Below, in pieces: positions 33,746 through 42,554 of a DNA stretch of 64,000 nt. Made by a program: the position numbers and the translations under genes. The stretch covers positions 2,108,001-2,172,000 of the forward strand of contig NZ_CP035806.1 in NCBI RefSeq assembly GCF_004208635.1, read 5' to 3'. Position 1 is the first letter of the stretch. Each line of letters starts with the position of its first letter. Source of the stretch: Leucobacter triazinivorans. Lineage in GTDB: Bacteria > Actinomycetota > Actinomycetes > Actinomycetales > Microbacteriaceae. A model generated the notes under the pieces. It had not been told where the DNA came from, did not search any database, and worked only from the letters and a program-made list of their open reading frames with translations.

Positions 33746-34495
33746 ATGACCTCACTCGCCGCTGAACAACGCCGCGCGTGGCTCCTGCAGAAGCTGCGGG
33801 ACACCCAGCGCGTCTCCCTGGCCGAGGCCGCGGGCGAGCTCGGGGTGAGCGAGATGACAGTGCGGCGGGATCTCGACCAGCTCGAGGGCGGCGGCGGGAT
33901 CCGTCGCGTGCGCGGCGGGGCGCTCTACACGGGCCCGGTGAGCTTCAAGGGGCGCGAGGGATCGTACGCGGAGGAGAAGATCCGCATCGCCGAGAAGCTG
34001 CTGCCGCTGGTGCCGGATCGCGGCATGATCGGCCTCGACTCCTCGACGACGATGCACCGGCTCGCCCAGCGGATCGTCGGCGGGGGCGATCTCTGCGTCG
34101 TGACCAACGGCATGCTCACGTTCCAGGCGCTGCAGGAGCGCCCCGGGCTCACCGCGATCCTCACCGGCGGCGCCGCCGACCGGCGCAGCGACTCGCTCAT
34201 CGGCCCGGTCGCCACGGGCTTCCTCTCGACGGTGCGCCTGTCGGCCTTCTTCGCCTCGGCGGCGTCGCTCGATGAGCAGGGCTGTCACGAGAACACGCTC
34301 GAGGAGGCGGAGATCAAGCGGGCGTTCGTGCGGGCCTCCGGGCGCGTGGTCGTCGGCGTGCACGCCGAGAAGCTCGGCAGCGCGGCGACCGCGACGTCGG
34401 TGAGCTTCGAGCAGATCGACGTGCTCGCGACCGAGCTGCACCCGGAGACGCGCGACCTCGCGCCCTACCGGGAGCTGGTCGCCGACCTCCGCTGA
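33746..34495 (+). CDS. DeoR-family repressor, probably of the ABC/FGGY-kinase operon
   Basis: The 249-residue protein starts with the DeoR helix-turn-helix (LLQKLRDTQRVSLAEAAGEL, MTVRRDLDQLEGGGGIRRV) and a DeoR sensor domain (IGLDSSTTMHRLAQRI, VVTNGMLTFQAL). It is divergent from the other DeoR gene across 104 bp and precedes the sugar ABC operon. TAGATT (33735-33740) ends 5 nt before the ATG, suggesting a leaderless transcript. Likely effectors are phosphorylated sugars from the adjacent kinase. Confidence 0.9.
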   Translation: MTSLAAEQRRAWLLQKLRDTQRVSLAEAAGELGVSEMTVRRDLDQLEGGGGIRRVRGGALYTGPVSFKGREGSYAEEKIRIAEKLLPLVPDRGMIGLDSSTTMHRLAQRIVGGGDLCVVTNGMLTFQALQERPGLTAILTGGAADRRSDSLIGPVATGFLSTVRLSAFFASAASLDEQGCHENTLEEAEIKRAFVRASGRVVVGVHAEKLGSAATATSVSFEQIDVLATELHPETRDLAPYRELVADLR

Positions 34496-34633
34496 CTCGG
34501 CGAGGCGGCGGGGCGCACGGGCGGGCCGCCGCACCCCGCCGCACCCCGGGGCGCGCCGGGCGGCGCAGCTCAGGGATGCGGCTGCGCCTCCGGCCTCCGC
34601 GCGCATCGGGTCACCCGCCCCGCACCCCGCCCG

Positions 34634-34679
34634 CCCCCGCAACGCACCGGCACCCCGCCCCCCCCGCAACGCACCGGCA
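34634..34679. repeat. Short 27-bp tandem duplication in a noncoding gap
   Basis: CCCCCGCAACGCACCGGCA occurs at 34634-34652 and again at 34661-34679, a 27-bp period, with a C8-type run between. The 34496-34745 gap is very GC-rich and Pro-codon-like but contains no gene I can support. Confidence 0.8.
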
Positions 34680-34745
34680 TCGCAGCCGACACGGCGATGT
34701 GCCCGCGTGAACGGCGCGTTTCCGGGCCGTTACGCATTCGAGCCC

Positions 34746-34774
34746 TAACATTATTTGACAATATCTAACAAACA
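34746..34774. promoter_or_regulatory. DeoR-type operator/promoter of the second sugar operon
   Basis: An abrupt AT-rich island reads TAACATTATTTGACAATATC and then TAACAAACA. It shares TTATTTGA, a 7-8 nt gap and TAACA with the site upstream of the aldolase gene. It lies 56 bp before the ABC ATPase start, where a DeoR repressor would be expected. Confidence 0.6.
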
Positions 34775-34829
34775 AGAACATGATGAGTGCGATGCATTGG
34801 CATCACGACGAAGTGAGGAGACTCCGGCG

Positions 34830-36362
34830 ATGACCATCCCCAGCACGCCGACCGACGAGCGCGAGCGCGCCGGCCTTGCGCTGCAGGTCGACTCGCTGGT
34901 CAAGGAGTACCCCGGCGTGCGCGCCCTGGACGGGGTCAGCCTCGACCTGCGAGCCGGCGAGGTGCACGCGATCATCGGCGAGAACGGCGCGGGCAAGTCG
35001 ACCCTGATCAAGACGCTCGCGGGTGCCATCGCCCCCACCAGCGGCACCATCACGGTGAACGGCGAGCCGTACGAGCGCCTCACCCCGCAGCTCGCCCGCG
35101 AACTCGGCATCGCCGTGATCTACCAGGAGTTCACGCTCTTCCCCAACCTGAGCGCCTCCGAGAACGTCTTCCTGGGGGAGTTCATCCTCAAGGGGAAGGG
35201 GCCCGTGCTCGACCGCAAAGCGATGGCAGCGAAGTCCCGGGCGCTCTTCTCGCGCCTCGGCGTGTCCATCTCGCCGAACGCGCTCGTCGAGACGCTCACG
35301 ACCGGGTACCAGCAGATCGTCGAGATCGCCAAGGCGCTCTCGAAGGACGCGAAGCTGCTCATCATGGACGAGCCCTCGGCGCCGCTGACCGCATCCGAGG
35401 TCGACGCGATGTTCGCGATCGTCGAGGCGCTCAAGCGCGAGGGCATGACCATCGTCTACATCTCCCACCGCATGGAGGAGATCTTCCGCCTCTCGGATCG
35501 CGTCACGGTGCTCCGCGACGGCAGCTACGTCACGACGGTCCCCACGGCCGAGACCACGAAGCGCGAGCTCATCTCGCTCATGGTGGGCCGCGAGCTCGGC
35601 GAGGGCTACCCCGAGCGCGAGCATCCCATCGGCGAGCCCTCGCTCACCGTCGACGGGCTCGGCGGCAACGGCGTGCACGACATCAGCTTCGTCGCCCGTC
35701 GCGGCGAGATCCTCGGATTCGCCGGGCTGATCGGCGCGGGCCGCACCGAGCTCATGGAACTCCTCTTCGGCGCGAAGCGCCCTGAGACGGGCACGGTCGA
35801 GCTGCACGGCTCCTCCGTGCTCTCGACCAGTCCGATCCAGGCCATCCGCAACGGGATCGCGCTGGTGCCCGAGGACCGCAAACGCCACGGGCTCGTGCTC
35901 GAGTTCTCGATCGAGCAGAACATCACGCTGCCGACGCTCAAGAAGCTCTCCCGGGGGCCCGTCGTCTCGGGCTCCGCCGAGGCTGAGCTCTCGGACCGCT
36001 ACATGCGCGAGCTGCGGGTGAAGGCCCCGAGCGGCAAGGAGATCGTCGGCAATCTGAGCGGCGGCAACCAGCAGAAGGTCGTGCTCGCCAAGTGGCTCGC
36101 GACCGGTCCCGAGGTGCTGATCTTCGACGAGCCCACCCGCGGCATCGACATCGGCGCCCGCCACGAGATCTACCTGATCATGAACCGCCTCGCGGCGGAA
36201 GGCAAGACGATCCTCATGATCTCCTCCGACATGGAGGAGCTCATCGGCATGTCCGACCGGGTCGTCGTGCTCCAGGAAGGGCGGCAGCGCGGTCTGCTCG
36301 CCCGGGAAGACATCACGCAAGAAGCCATCCTCACGCTGGCTTCGGAAGGAGACCTCGTATGA
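34830..36362 (+). CDS. Sugar ABC transporter ATPase (two NBDs, carbohydrate uptake family 2)
   Basis: The 510-residue protein contains two nucleotide-binding domains as in RbsA. The first has a full Walker A (IIGENGAGKSTLIK) and LLIMDEPSAPL. The second has the typical variant GLIGAGRTELMELL, signature NLSGGNQQKVVLAKW and LIFDEPTRGIDIGA. It energises import of a sugar bound by the lipoprotein encoded at 37.4 kb. The start at 34830 follows GAGGAG; earlier in-frame codons overlap the operator. The stop overlaps the permease ATG. Confidence 0.93.
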   Translation: MTIPSTPTDERERAGLALQVDSLVKEYPGVRALDGVSLDLRAGEVHAIIGENGAGKSTLIKTLAGAIAPTSGTITVNGEPYERLTPQLARELGIAVIYQEFTLFPNLSASENVFLGEFILKGKGPVLDRKAMAAKSRALFSRLGVSISPNALVETLTTGYQQIVEIAKALSKDAKLLIMDEPSAPLTASEVDAMFAIVEALKREGMTIVYISHRMEEIFRLSDRVTVLRDGSYVTTVPTAETTKRELISLMVGRELGEGYPEREHPIGEPSLTVDGLGGNGVHDISFVARRGEILGFAGLIGAGRTELMELLFGAKRPETGTVELHGSSVLSTSPIQAIRNGIALVPEDRKRHGLVLEFSIEQNITLPTLKKLSRGPVVSGSAEAELSDRYMRELRVKAPSGKEIVGNLSGGNQQKVVLAKWLATGPEVLIFDEPTRGIDIGARHEIYLIMNRLAAEGKTILMISSDMEELIGMSDRVVVLQEGRQRGLLAREDITQEAILTLASEGDLV

Positions 36363-37378
36363 CCTCGAAGCTCATGCCGCGGGTTCAGGGGCTCGGGATC
36401 GTACTCGTCCTGGTGCTGCTGATCATCGGCTTCAGCCTGCTCTCGCCCAACTTCCTCGACGCGAACAACCTGTTCAATATCCTGCGTCAGGTCACCACCC
36501 TCGGGATCGTCGCCGTCGGGTTCGCCTTCGTGCTGCTCACCGGCGGCATCGACCTCTCGGTCGGCTACCAGATCTCGCTGTACGTGGTGGTGTGCGGGAT
36601 CCTGATGTCGCAGTTCGACCTGCCCTGGCCGCTCGCGATCGTGCTCGTGCTCGTGCTCGGGGTGATCATCGGCCTGATCAACGGGCTCATCATCACGCTC
36701 ACCGGCGTCGCCCCGCTGATCGTCACGCTCTCCATGATGACCATCCTCAACGGCGTCAGCTACCTGCTCTCCAAGGGCCTCCCGATCTCCGGCTTCCCGA
36801 GCGAGTTCTCGGTGCTGGGCCAGGGCGCGGTCGTCGGGATCCCGGTGTCCGTGATCGTGCTGGCGGTCGTCTGGGCGATCGGCTACTTCATCGCCAACAA
36901 GACCTACATCGGCCGGTACTTCTACGCGATCGGCAACAACATCGAGGCCGCGCGTCTCTCGGGGGTGAACACTCGTCGCACGCTGCTCTTCGTCTACGCC
37001 ATCTGCGGCCTGTTCACGGCGGTCGGCGCGATCCTGCTGCTGTCGCGGCTCAACTCGGCGCAGTCCGCCACCGGCGCCGGCTTCGAGTTCAGCGTGCTGA
37101 CGGCGTGCGTGCTCGGCGGCGTGAGCGTGATGGGCGGCCGCGGCACGATGTTCGGCGCCTTCGTCGGCGTGCTCATCGTCGGCGTGCTCGACAACGGGCT
37201 GGTGCTGCTGAACGTCAGCGAGTACGTGCAGCTCGTGATCAAGGGCGCGATCCTGCTCGTCGCCGTCATCTACGACGCCATGTCCAAGAACCCGCGGGGA
37301 CGCACGAGGCAGATCGGCGGCATGACGCTCGGCGGCAGGAAGCCCGGTCCCCAGACCACCACCGTGCCGCTCTCCTGA
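36359..37378 (+). CDS. Sugar ABC transporter permease (RbsC-like)
   Basis: A 339-residue membrane protein with about ten hydrophobic segments and the BPD_transp_2 motifs GGIDLSVGYQ, ANKTYIGRYFYAIGNNIEAARLSGVN and CVLGGVSVMGGRGTMFGAFVG. A single permease gene is present, so it should form a homodimer. Its ATG overlaps the ATPase stop (ATGA). It is part of the DeoR-controlled ABC, hydroxyacid dehydrogenase and FGGY kinase operon. Confidence 0.93.
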   Translation: MTSKLMPRVQGLGIVLVLVLLIIGFSLLSPNFLDANNLFNILRQVTTLGIVAVGFAFVLLTGGIDLSVGYQISLYVVVCGILMSQFDLPWPLAIVLVLVLGVIIGLINGLIITLTGVAPLIVTLSMMTILNGVSYLLSKGLPISGFPSEFSVLGQGAVVGIPVSVIVLAVVWAIGYFIANKTYIGRYFYAIGNNIEAARLSGVNTRRTLLFVYAICGLFTAVGAILLLSRLNSAQSATGAGFEFSVLTACVLGGVSVMGGRGTMFGAFVGVLIVGVLDNGLVLLNVSEYVQLVIKGAILLVAVIYDAMSKNPRGRTRQIGGMTLGGRKPGPQTTTVPLS

Positions 37379-37409
37379 GCCCACCCCGCACCATCGAAAG
37401 GAAATCTCA

Positions 37410-38393
37410 ATGAAGAAGATCACCGCAGTCCTCGCCGCAGGGGCGCTCCTGCTCGGCATGTCGGCGTGCTCGTCCGACGGAGGCGGCGCCGGAGGGGCGG
37501 ACGCCTCGGGCGACGAGTACTCGGTCGGCGTCACCTTCTCCGACCTCTCGAACCCCGTCTGGGCCGAGCTGGTGCAGGAGGCGCAGAGCTACGGGGCCGA
37601 GAACGATCTCGCGGTCAACTACGTCGACGCCAAGAGCGACGCCTCGACCCAGGTCACCCAGATCGAGAACTTCATCCAGCAGGGCGTCGACGCGATCATC
37701 ATCTGCGCCGTCGACGCGAAGTCGCTGGTCGACGTGACGAAGAAGGCGCAGGACGCCGGCATCAAGGTCGTCGGCTACACGCAGGTGCTCGACAACTACG
37801 ATGCCCAGTACCTCGTCGACGCCTACAACACGGGCTACGCCAACGGCGAGGCCGCTGCGAACTGGATCACCGAGAACTACGGCGACGAGAGCGTCGTCGA
37901 GTGGGGCCTCATGGACCTCCCCACCTTCCCCGAGATCATCGACCGCGCCAACGGCATCAAGGACGCGATCGAGGAGCTCGCCCCGAACGCGGAGCTCGTC
38001 GCCACCAACTCGGCGCTCACCGCCGAGGAGGGCGTGACGAACGCCGAGAACTTCCTGCAGGCCAATCCCGACATGAAGGTGATCGCCACCATCGGCGGCG
38101 GCGGCGCGCAGGGCGGCAACGAGGGCGTGAAGGCCAGCGGCATCACGGACTACGAGTCGTTCGGCCTGTTCGGGATCGACGCCACCAGCATCGAGATCGA
38201 GAACATCCTGAAGGGCGACCCGCAGAAGGCCTCGGTCAGCCTGGGCGGCGGCAAGGCCCACGGCCGCACGCTCGTCGACATCACCTCCGACCTCCTCGCC
38301 GGCGAGGACGTGGAGAAGGACCAGTACATGCCCATCACCGTGATCGACGAGAGCAACGCGCAGGAGTACTTCGACGAGGTCTTCGGCGGCTGA
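37410..38393 (+). CDS. Sugar-binding lipoprotein of the ABC importer
   Basis: The 327-residue periplasmic-binding protein type I has a lipoprotein signal peptide (LLLGMSAC, lipidated Cys20) and a Gly/Ser-rich linker. The LacI/RbsB-like domain follows (VGVTFSDLSNPVWAELVQEA, FIQQGVDAIIICAVDAKS, IGGGGAQGGNEGVKASG). It captures the substrate outside the membrane. The aromatic and acidic residues at the usual contact positions suggest a free sugar or polyol, but the identity is unknown. AAAGGAAA precedes the ATG. Confidence 0.92.
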   Translation: MKKITAVLAAGALLLGMSACSSDGGGAGGADASGDEYSVGVTFSDLSNPVWAELVQEAQSYGAENDLAVNYVDAKSDASTQVTQIENFIQQGVDAIIICAVDAKSLVDVTKKAQDAGIKVVGYTQVLDNYDAQYLVDAYNTGYANGEAAANWITENYGDESVVEWGLMDLPTFPEIIDRANGIKDAIEELAPNAELVATNSALTAEEGVTNAENFLQANPDMKVIATIGGGGAQGGNEGVKASGITDYESFGLFGIDATSIEIENILKGDPQKASVSLGGGKAHGRTLVDITSDLLAGEDVEKDQYMPITVIDESNAQEYFDEVFGG

Positions 38394-38408
38394 TCCCCGA
38401 CCCCGGCC

Positions 38409-38438
38409 GCGGATCGGGCCCCGTCCGGCCCGATCCGC
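38409..38438 (+). terminator. Hairpin between the binding-protein and dehydrogenase genes
   Basis: GCGGATCGGGCC (38409-38420) and its complement (38427-38438) form a perfect 12-bp stem with a 6-nt loop, 15 nt after the binding-protein stop. Such hairpins often stabilise binding-protein mRNA or partly attenuate the enzymes behind it, keeping transporter protein in excess. Confidence 0.65.
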
Positions 38439-38515
38439 GCCCCACCGCCCCGGCGCGGGGCGGCGCAGCCGCGCCGATCCGCGCCCCGAACCAGCAAGAT
38501 ACGAGGCAGACACCG

Positions 38516-39574
38516 ATGACACGCATCCTCGCCGCGGGAGACCTCTTCATCCGCTCCGCGCACCTGCGCCGATCGCTCGAGCGCGCGCTCGCCGATCACC
38601 CGGTCGAGATCCGCGAGATCGAGTTCCCCTGGCCCGACGCCCCCTTCGGCCGCGTCGCCGAGGTGGACGAGGCGTCGGGCACCGAGGAGCAGCTCATCGA
38701 GGCGCTGCGGGGCGCCACGGCCATCGCCACGCAGCTGGCGCCGCTCACCGACCGGGTGCTCGCGGAGAGCCCGGACCTCCGGCTGATCGCAGTCTCACGC
38801 GGCGGCCCCACCAACGTCAACCTCGACGCCGCCCGCGCACGCGGCGTGCTGGTCGCGAACGTGCCGGGGCGCAACGGCGTCTCCACCGCCGAGATGACCA
38901 TCGGGCTCTCGCTGGCGCTGCTGCGCCGCATCCCGCTGTCGCACAACACCCTCCTGGCGCACGAGTGGCGCGGCGGGTTCTACCGCTTCGACGAGGTCGG
39001 GGGCGAGATCGCCGGCGCGACGATCGGGCTGCTGGGCGCCGGCGCCGTCGGCGCCCACGTGGCCCGTGTCTTCGCCGCGATGGGCGCCGATGTCGTCGTC
39101 TTCGATCCGTATCTGCCCGAGGGGGTGCTCGACGGGATCGTGCGGCGGGCCGACACCATCGACGAGGTGTTCCGCGCATCCGATCTGGTGTCGGTGCACG
39201 CGCGCCTCACCCCGGAGACGACGCACCTCGTGAACGCCGAGCGGCTGGCCCTGATGCGGCCGGGATCCCGCCTCGTGAACGCCGCCCGAGGCGGGCTGGT
39301 CGACTACGACGCGGTGGCCGACGCGGTCGAGCGGGGCCAACTCGCGGGCGCCGCCTTCGACGTCTACCCGGAGGAGCCGGTCGACTTCGGGCACCGCATC
39401 TTCGCGCTCGCCGCCGCGGGGCACGACATCGTGCTCACCCCGCACATCGCGGGAGCGAGCCGTGAGACGACGGATCGCGCGGCCGACGGGGTCGCCGAGG
39501 AGATCAGACGGTATCTCTCGGGTGAGCCGCTGCTGCACCCTCTCGGCGGACTCCCGCAGGGCGCGACGCGCTGA
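38516..39574 (+). CDS. D-isomer-specific 2-hydroxyacid dehydrogenase (SerA-like)
   Basis: The 352-residue protein has the NAD-binding motif GLLGAGAVGAHVARVF with Asp in VVFDPYLPEG, and the catalytic triad Arg (NAARGGLVD), Glu (YPEEPVDFG) and His (LTPHIAGAS). Family members reduce 2-oxoacids or oxidise D-2-hydroxyacids, sometimes phosphorylated. It sits between a sugar ABC importer and an FGGY kinase, so the pathway probably contains an aldonate or related acid. AGGCAGAC lies upstream of ATG 38516. Confidence 0.88.
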   Translation: MTRILAAGDLFIRSAHLRRSLERALADHPVEIREIEFPWPDAPFGRVAEVDEASGTEEQLIEALRGATAIATQLAPLTDRVLAESPDLRLIAVSRGGPTNVNLDAARARGVLVANVPGRNGVSTAEMTIGLSLALLRRIPLSHNTLLAHEWRGGFYRFDEVGGEIAGATIGLLGAGAVGAHVARVFAAMGADVVVFDPYLPEGVLDGIVRRADTIDEVFRASDLVSVHARLTPETTHLVNAERLALMRPGSRLVNAARGGLVDYDAVADAVERGQLAGAAFDVYPEEPVDFGHRIFALAAAGHDIVLTPHIAGASRETTDRAADGVAEEIRRYLSGEPLLHPLGGLPQGATR

Positions 39575-39635
39575 GGCGCGCCGGTTCAGATCCATCCCGG
39601 GGGCTTCCGCCCCGAATCACAGGCAGAGTAGAGAC

Positions 39636-41066
39636 ATGACCGCACTCCTCCTCGGTATCGACGTCGGCACCAGCTCGGTGAAGGTGGTCGCCACCGATCG
39701 CCGCGGAACGCTGGTGGCCGACGCCTCCCAGCGCTACCCGACCGCCACCGAGGGGGCGGCTGCGGAGCAGGACGCCGAGGCGTGGTGGGAGGCCGTGTGC
39801 GCCGTCACCCGACGCGTGGTGAACGGGCGCGAGGTGACCGCGGTCGCGGTGACCTCGCAGGCGCCGACGCTGGTGCCCGTCGACGAGGCGGGCGATCCGA
39901 CGTCTCCCGCGCTCACCTGGCTCGACCGTCGCGCCGATGCCGAGGCCCGGCGCATCGCCGAGATCGTGTCCCGCTCCCGCAACGGAGCAGACCCGTTCTT
40001 CGGCACCGCGAAGCTGCCGTGGCTCGCCGCGCACCGGCCGGCCGAGCTCGCGCGTGCCCAGCACGTGCTCTCCGCCAACGGATTCATCGTGCGCCGCCTC
40101 AGCGGGGCGAGCGTGCTCGACGACACGACGGCCGCCCTCATGCAGGGATTCGACGACGAGGCGGGCGCGTTCGACGCCGCCCTCGTCGAGGCGGAGCCCG
40201 CCCTGCGCTATCTGCCGCGGATCGTGCCCGCTGCTGAGGTCGTGGGCGCGGTGAGCGCCCGGGCCGCCGAGGCCACGGGGATCACCGCGGGCGCGCGGGT
40301 CGTCGCGGGCGGCATCGACTCCATCGGCTCGGCGCTCGAGGCGGGGGTGCTCGAGCCGGGCGACCCGCTCGTCGACATGACGGGGTTCTCGAGCGTCACG
40401 ATTCTGCCCGTGCCGCGCGGCACCCGGGTCCCCGGCTTCCTGCACTCCCGGCACTGCGTTCCCGGGGTCGACCTGCTGTTCACCGCCCAGGTCACCGCGG
40501 GCGCGACGATCGACTGGGTGAACGGCCTCGACGCGGCGCGCGACCTGCGCGACGACGAGACGCTGCTGGCGCGCGAGCGGCCCGGTCGGCTCACCATGGT
40601 GCCGAGTCTCGCCGGCGAGCGCACCCCGAGCTGGAATCGGCATGCGCGGGGCGTGATCGACGGCGTCGACCTCGCGACCGACGGGCACGACCTCATGCTC
40701 GCCGCGATGGAGGGCAACGCCCTGGCGCTCGCGCGAGACGTCGCGACCATCGCCGCTGCCGGCTACCCGGTCGACCGGGTCGTCTCGACGGGCGGCGGTT
40801 CGTCGTCGCGCGCGTGGCTCCAGATCAAGGCCGATGTGCTCGGGGTGCCGGTGGACCGTCCGGCGAGCGGGCACGGGGCGGCCCAGGGCGCCGCAGTGCT
40901 GGCGGGTCTCGCGGTCGGGGCCATTGCTTCGCTCGACGCCGTGCGCGGCCTCGGCCGCGAGATCCAGGCGAGCTACGCGCCGGACGCGGCCCGTTCGGCG
41001 GCGTACGCCGAGCGCCTCGACCGATTCGAGGCGCTCTGCGCGCTCAACGAGGCGCGCCGGGCCTGA
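39636..41066 (+). CDS. FGGY-family carbohydrate kinase, substrate unknown
   Basis: The 476-residue kinase has the FGGY N-domain phosphate loop GIDVGTSSVKVVATD and the C-domain STGGGSSSRAWLQIKADVLG with AQGAAVLAGLAVG. It resembles xylulokinase and LsrK relatives more than glycerol or rhamnulose kinases. It likely phosphorylates the imported sugar, or the acid produced by the neighbouring dehydrogenase. It is the last gene of the operon and converges with rhamnulokinase 21 bp away. Confidence 0.88.
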   Translation: MTALLLGIDVGTSSVKVVATDRRGTLVADASQRYPTATEGAAAEQDAEAWWEAVCAVTRRVVNGREVTAVAVTSQAPTLVPVDEAGDPTSPALTWLDRRADAEARRIAEIVSRSRNGADPFFGTAKLPWLAAHRPAELARAQHVLSANGFIVRRLSGASVLDDTTAALMQGFDDEAGAFDAALVEAEPALRYLPRIVPAAEVVGAVSARAAEATGITAGARVVAGGIDSIGSALEAGVLEPGDPLVDMTGFSSVTILPVPRGTRVPGFLHSRHCVPGVDLLFTAQVTAGATIDWVNGLDAARDLRDDETLLARERPGRLTMVPSLAGERTPSWNRHARGVIDGVDLATDGHDLMLAAMEGNALALARDVATIAAAGYPVDRVVSTGGGSSSRAWLQIKADVLGVPVDRPASGHGAAQGAAVLAGLAVGAIASLDAVRGLGREIQASYAPDAARSAAYAERLDRFEALCALNEARRA

Positions 41067-41087
41067 GCCGCGCCGGACGGACGCCGC

Positions 41088-42554
41088 CTACGCGGCCGAG
41101 CCGTCCCCGCGCGGCGCGTACGCGACGATCCGCGCGGAGCGCGCCACGACCGCGCGCAGCGCGTCGAGGCCGGGAGCGACGAGCCCGAGGGTCTGCGCCT
41201 GTACGAGCAGATTGCCCATCGCCGTCGCCTCGACGGGGCCGGCGAGCACGGGGAGGCCCGAGCGGTCGGCGAGCGCCTGGCAGAGCAGCGTGTTCTGGGA
41301 ACCGCCGCCGACGATGTGGATGACGGAGACCGTGCGGCCGGAGAGTCGGGCCCCCTCGCGCACCGCGTCGGCGAAGGCCGCGGCGAGGCTCTCCACGATC
41401 GAGCGCACGATCTCGGCGGCCGTCTCGGGCACGCGCTCGCCGCGCTCGGCCAGCCAGGAGCGGATGCGGCCGGGCACGTCGCCCGGGGGGAGGAACACCG
41501 GGTCGTTGACGTCGAAGATCGGAGCCCCCTCGCCCGTCCGCGCCGCCTCGTCGAGCAGCTCGCTCAGGCGGCTGGAGCGCTGGGCGTCCGTGGCCCCGGG
41601 TTCCCAGTGGCGCAGCGACTCGGAGAGCAGCCACAGCCCCATCACGTTGTGCAGGAACCGGGTGGTGCCGCCGATCCCGCCCTCGTTCGTGAAGTTGGCG
41701 CGGTACGCCTCCTCGCTCAGCACCGGCGCAGCGAGCTCGAGACCGACGAGGCCCCAGGTGCCGCAGGAGACGTAGGCGAAGTCGGGGCGCTCCGCCGGGA
41801 CCGCCGCGACGGCGGAGGCCGTGTCGTGCGAGGCCACCGAGACCACGTCGAGCGGGCGGCCCACCACCGCGGCCGCCTCCGGGGTCAGCTGCCCCAGCGG
41901 GGTGCCCGCGTCGATGAGCGGGGGCAGCATGCGATGCGGGATCCCGAGCGACGACGCGAGCTCCAGATCCCACTCGCGGGTGCGCGGATCCAGCAGCCCG
42001 GTCGTCGACGCGTTGCTGCGCTCGGCCGCTTCGACGCCGGTGAGCCAGTAGTCGAGGAGGTCGGGGATGAGCAGCGCGCGGTCGGCGAGGCCCAGCAGCT
42101 CCCCCTCCGCCGCGAACTGGAAGACTGTGTTGAACGGCAGGTGCTGCAGCCCGTTGCGCGCGTACAGCTGCGCGGCCGGCACCCGGGCGTGCACCGCGGC
42201 GACGCCGGCCTCGCACCGCCCGTCGCGGTAGTGGTAGGGCAGGCCCAGCAGCCGGCCGTCGCGCAGCAGGCCGTAGTCGACCGCCCAGGAGTCGATGCCC
42301 ACGGACGCGATCTCGCCGGGCGACTCGCGCTCGGCGAGCGCGAGGCCTGAGAGCGCCTGCCGGTAGAGCTCGAGCAGGTTCCAGTGCAGGCCGTCGCGCG
42401 TGCGCACCGGATCGTTCGCGAAGCGCGCCACGTGCTGCGCGTGCAGCGTCCCCTCGTGGACGCGACCGAGGATCACCCGGCCGCTCGTGGCGCCCAGATC
42501 GACCGCGGCGACGGCGGTGCCGGCGGGGGCGCCGGCGGGGGCGGAGCGGGTCAC
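41088..42554 (-). CDS. rhaB: Rhamnulokinase
   Basis: A 488-residue FGGY kinase of the RhaB type: AVDLGATSGRVILGRV at the start, VGIDSWAVDYGLLRDGRLLG, SHDTASAVAAVPA, and the C-domain IHIVGGGSQNTLLCQALADR. It phosphorylates L-rhamnulose at O1. The GTG start overlaps the rhamnose isomerase stop by one base (TAGTG). It is the last gene of the LacI-controlled rhamnose operon and supplies substrate to the aldolase encoded 8 kb away. Confidence 0.94.
   Translation of the reverse strand: MTRSAPAGAPAGTAVAAVDLGATSGRVILGRVHEGTLHAQHVARFANDPVRTRDGLHWNLLELYRQALSGLALAERESPGEIASVGIDSWAVDYGLLRDGRLLGLPYHYRDGRCEAGVAAVHARVPAAQLYARNGLQHLPFNTVFQFAAEGELLGLADRALLIPDLLDYWLTGVEAAERSNASTTGLLDPRTREWDLELASSLGIPHRMLPPLIDAGTPLGQLTPEAAAVVGRPLDVVSVASHDTASAVAAVPAERPDFAYVSCGTWGLVGLELAAPVLSEEAYRANFTNEGGIGGTTRFLHNVMGLWLLSESLRHWEPGATDAQRSSRLSELLDEAARTGEGAPIFDVNDPVFLPPGDVPGRIRSWLAERGERVPETAAEIVRSIVESLAAAFADAVREGARLSGRTVSVIHIVGGGSQNTLLCQALADRSGLPVLAGPVEATAMGNLLVQAQTLGLVAPGLDALRAVVARSARIVAYAPRGDGSAA

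Noticed and set aside
34496..34745. A Pro-rich small protein in the GC-rich gap before the ABC operon
   Set aside because: There is no start with ribosome site and no codon bias, and the sequence is a 27-bp duplication with C runs.
34830..41066. Autoinducer-2 (Lsr) uptake and processing operon
   Set aside because: The kinase and importer are distantly similar, but lsrF/lsrG-type genes are missing, a single permease is present and a 2-hydroxyacid dehydrogenase is not part of Lsr.
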